Made by a program: the position numbers and the translations under genes
Notes under the pieces: model-generated
What the model was told of the DNA's origin: nothing
What the model saw: only the letters and a program-made list of their open reading frames with translations
Databases searched by the model: none
Source of the DNA: Maricaulis sp034659015
GTDB lineage: Bacteria > Pseudomonadota > Alphaproteobacteria > Caulobacterales > Maricaulaceae
Length of the DNA stretch: 64,000 bases
Assembly (NCBI GenBank): GCA_034659015.1
Contig: JAYEGL010000001.1
Location: 620,001-684,000, forward strand
Direction: 5' to 3'
Shown here: piece by piece, positions 62,728 to 64,000 of the stretch
Layout of the letters: each line of letters opens with the position of its first letter
How positions within the stretch are numbered: position 1 is the stretch's first letter

Positions 62728-63663
62728 ATGACACGCATGCTCATCCTGATTGTCGTTCTGCTGGCCGTCACGGCCGGTGCGGCCTGGCTGATCTTCGGCC
62801 GGGGCGGCGGGGACGCGGCGCCGGACGCGGTGGTCGACTCGCCCTACTGGAGCGAGGATGACCGGCTGGTGGAGGTCGACGGCGTGTCGGCCCGCGTGCG
62901 CGTCGAAAGCCCGGACAACGCGCCGACCGTGGTGATGATCCACGGCTTTTCCTATTCCCTGGAAAGCTGGGACGACTGGGCGGCCGGGCTGTCCGAAGAT
63001 TACCGCGTCGTGCGCATGGACCTGCCCGGCCATGCCCTGACCGGGCCGGATCCGCAGGCGCGCTATTCGGTCCCGGAGACCGTCGATTTCCTGGCCGGTC
63101 TCATGGACGCGATGAATATCCGCGAGGCCTCGCTGATCGGCAATTCGCTGGGCGGCCTGGTGGCCTGGCGCTATGCGGCCGACCATCCCGGCCGTGTCGA
63201 CGATCTTGTGCTCGTCGCACCGGGCGGATTCTCGATCAATGGCGTGACGGAAGAGCCGGTCGATGTGCCGGCCGGCGTGCGCTTCTATCTCACCTCGGCG
63301 CCGCGGCCGATGGTAGCCGGTGCGTCGGCGGGCCTGTTCGGCGATGCCTCGCGCATGGATCCGGACCTGCCGGGCCGCGTGCATGCCCTGATGCAGGGCG
63401 AGGGGGTCGGCGAGGCGCTGGTCGAACGGCTGGAAGTGTTCACCCTGCCCGCACCGGAAGCGGATCTGGCGCGCGTGGAGGCGCCGACGCTGATCCTGTG
63501 GGGCGAGCGTGACGGGATGGTGCCGGTCGAACACGCTTCGCGCTTCGAAGCGGCGATCCCGGACGCCGAGCTGATCGTCTATGACGATCTCGGCCATATC
63601 CTTCATGAAGAGGCGCCGGCGCGCACGCTCGCGGACGTCCGCGCCTTCCTGGAACGGAACTAG
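62728..63663 (+). CDS. Membrane-anchored alpha/beta-hydrolase
   Basis: 311 aa. An N-terminal hydrophobic helix (about residues 4-23) serves as membrane anchor or uncleaved signal. Hydrolase features are VVMIHGFSYSLESW (oxyanion hole), nucleophile S140 in LIGNSLGGLVAW, LILWGERDGMVP (acid) and DDLGHILHEE (histidine). It is probably an esterase, lipase or epoxide-hydrolase-like enzyme facing the periplasm. It is a separate unit from the preceding TonB operon because hairpins and a tandem repeat lie between. Its stop overlaps the convergent BlaI-type stop within CTAG. Confidence 0.9.
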   Translation: MTRMLILIVVLLAVTAGAAWLIFGRGGGDAAPDAVVDSPYWSEDDRLVEVDGVSARVRVESPDNAPTVVMIHGFSYSLESWDDWAAGLSEDYRVVRMDLPGHALTGPDPQARYSVPETVDFLAGLMDAMNIREASLIGNSLGGLVAWRYAADHPGRVDDLVLVAPGGFSINGVTEEPVDVPAGVRFYLTSAPRPMVAGASAGLFGDASRMDPDLPGRVHALMQGEGVGEALVERLEVFTLPAPEADLARVEAPTLILWGERDGMVPVEHASRFEAAIPDAELIVYDDLGHILHEEAPARTLADVRAFLERN

Positions 63664-64000
63664 CGCCGGGCGGCGGCCTTCTCGGCGATCTCCGCCTGCA
63701 GGTCGGCCCAGTCCTGCGGATCGACATCGCATTCGCGCAGAACCACGACGCCCAGGCCGGTATCGTTGGCCGGCGTATCGGCCGTCAGCAGGCGGCCGAG
63801 CGCATGGGTGCGCGCGGTCTCGCGATTGAGGCGGGGGCGGTAGACGATGTCCCGGCCGGTCCGGTGACGGTCGACCGCGCCCTTGCTCCGAAGCCGGCGC
63901 AGCATGGCCAGCGTTTCGCCCGCCGGACGGCGCGTGGCCATCGAGAGCTCGCCCACGGACGCGCCGCCACGATCCCACAGGATCCGCATGGCCGTGTTCT
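63660..64000 (-). CDS. BlaI/MecI/CopY-family winged-helix regulator (partial, runs off the right edge)
   Basis: At least 113 codons are visible. The frame continues past an internal methionine at 63989 to the window edge (NTAMRILWDRGGASVGEL), matching the first helix of BlaI-type repressors, so the true start is outside. The helix-turn-helix continues with RRPAGETLAMLRRLRSKGAVDR and the wing RTGRDIVYRPRL. The dimerisation part is short. A cognate BlaR1/M56 peptidase gene would be expected next to it but cannot be seen. Identification is moderate because the N-terminus is missing. Confidence 0.75.
   Translation of the reverse strand, partial: NTAMRILWDRGGASVGELSMATRRPAGETLAMLRRLRSKGAVDRHRTGRDIVYRPRLNRETARTHALGRLLTADTPANDTGLGVVVLRECDVDPQDWADLQAEIAEKAAARR

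Overview
The window is a GC-rich (visibly about two-thirds G+C) and densely packed bacterial chromosome segment. Translationally coupled overlaps (ATGA, GTGA, TAATG) are common. Several features point to an alphaproteobacterium, probably a marine Maricaulales/Hyphomonadaceae or Caulobacterales-type organism: a sigmaE-ChrR pair with its lipid-modification operon, gltD placed before gltB, a TIGR02001-type outer-membrane protein beside amtB, and a TonB receptor in a lipid-catabolic locus. The lineage is an inference from gene content. I see no tRNA, rRNA, CRISPR array, prophage or insertion sequence.

Layout. 0-4.6 kb (+): RND multidrug efflux operon (last codons of the adaptor, inner-membrane pump, NodT outer-membrane factor). 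4.5-7.05 kb (-): modABC molybdate importer, whose end overlaps the efflux operon tail-to-tail. 7.1-9.2 kb (-): membrane CHASE4-type GGDEF-EAL protein. 9.35-14.2 kb: a sigmaE/ChrR singlet-oxygen-type module; rpoE-chrR runs rightward and an FAD oxidase-DUF1365-Cfa operon runs leftward from a palindromic pair of ECF promoters. 14.3-15.3 kb: a LacI regulator. 15.4-18.2 kb (+): a partner-switching module (Hpt, STAS, REC-PP2C phosphatase, HATPase kinase). 18.2-22.9 kb (+): secreted alkaline phosphatase, an internally duplicated secreted protein, an M19 dipeptidase and an exported protein of unknown function. 23.0-26.3 kb (+): a type ISP/IIG-like restriction-modification gene broken by one frameshift and carrying an AT-rich central segment, followed by a cluster of hairpin repeats.

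26.5-37.2 kb (-): a complete branched-chain amino-acid operon, ilvL-ilvD-ilvC-ilvB-ACT subunit-leuA-ilvE-leuC-leuD-leuB, headed by a leader peptide with ten consecutive Leu/Val/Ile codons and a strong terminator hairpin, which is classical attenuation. 37.4-40.6 kb (+): DUF454 protein, ammonium transporter AmtB, TIGR02001 outer-membrane protein. 40.6-44.2 kb (-): secreted metzincin-type protease coupled to a BNR-propeller lipoprotein. 44.3-46.5 kb (-): moaA-moaD-moaE-moaC for molybdopterin synthesis, which complements modABC. 46.9-53.5 kb (+): gltD-gltB glutamate synthase and inorganic pyrophosphatase. 53.9-62.6 kb: a lipid/acyl-CoA catabolic locus, with a TetR regulator between a leftward set (enoyl-CoA hydratase, acyl-CoA ligase, two MaoC hot-dog proteins, FAD oxidoreductase) and a rightward alpha/beta-hydrolase plus TonB receptor. 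62.7-64 kb: another alpha/beta-hydrolase and a BlaI-like regulator running off the end.

Themes: nitrogen and carbon assimilation into amino acids (amtB, gltDB, ilv-leu), molybdenum cofactor supply (mod, moa), membrane-lipid stress response (rpoE-chrR), and uptake plus beta-oxidation of an unidentified ester or lipid. The most interesting points are the ilv leader attenuator, the ChrR-like anti-sigma factor lacking its two zinc cysteines, the palindromic divergent sigmaE promoters, the split partner-switching module, the frameshifted mosaic restriction-modification gene, and a 14-bp motif shared upstream of amtB and gltD.
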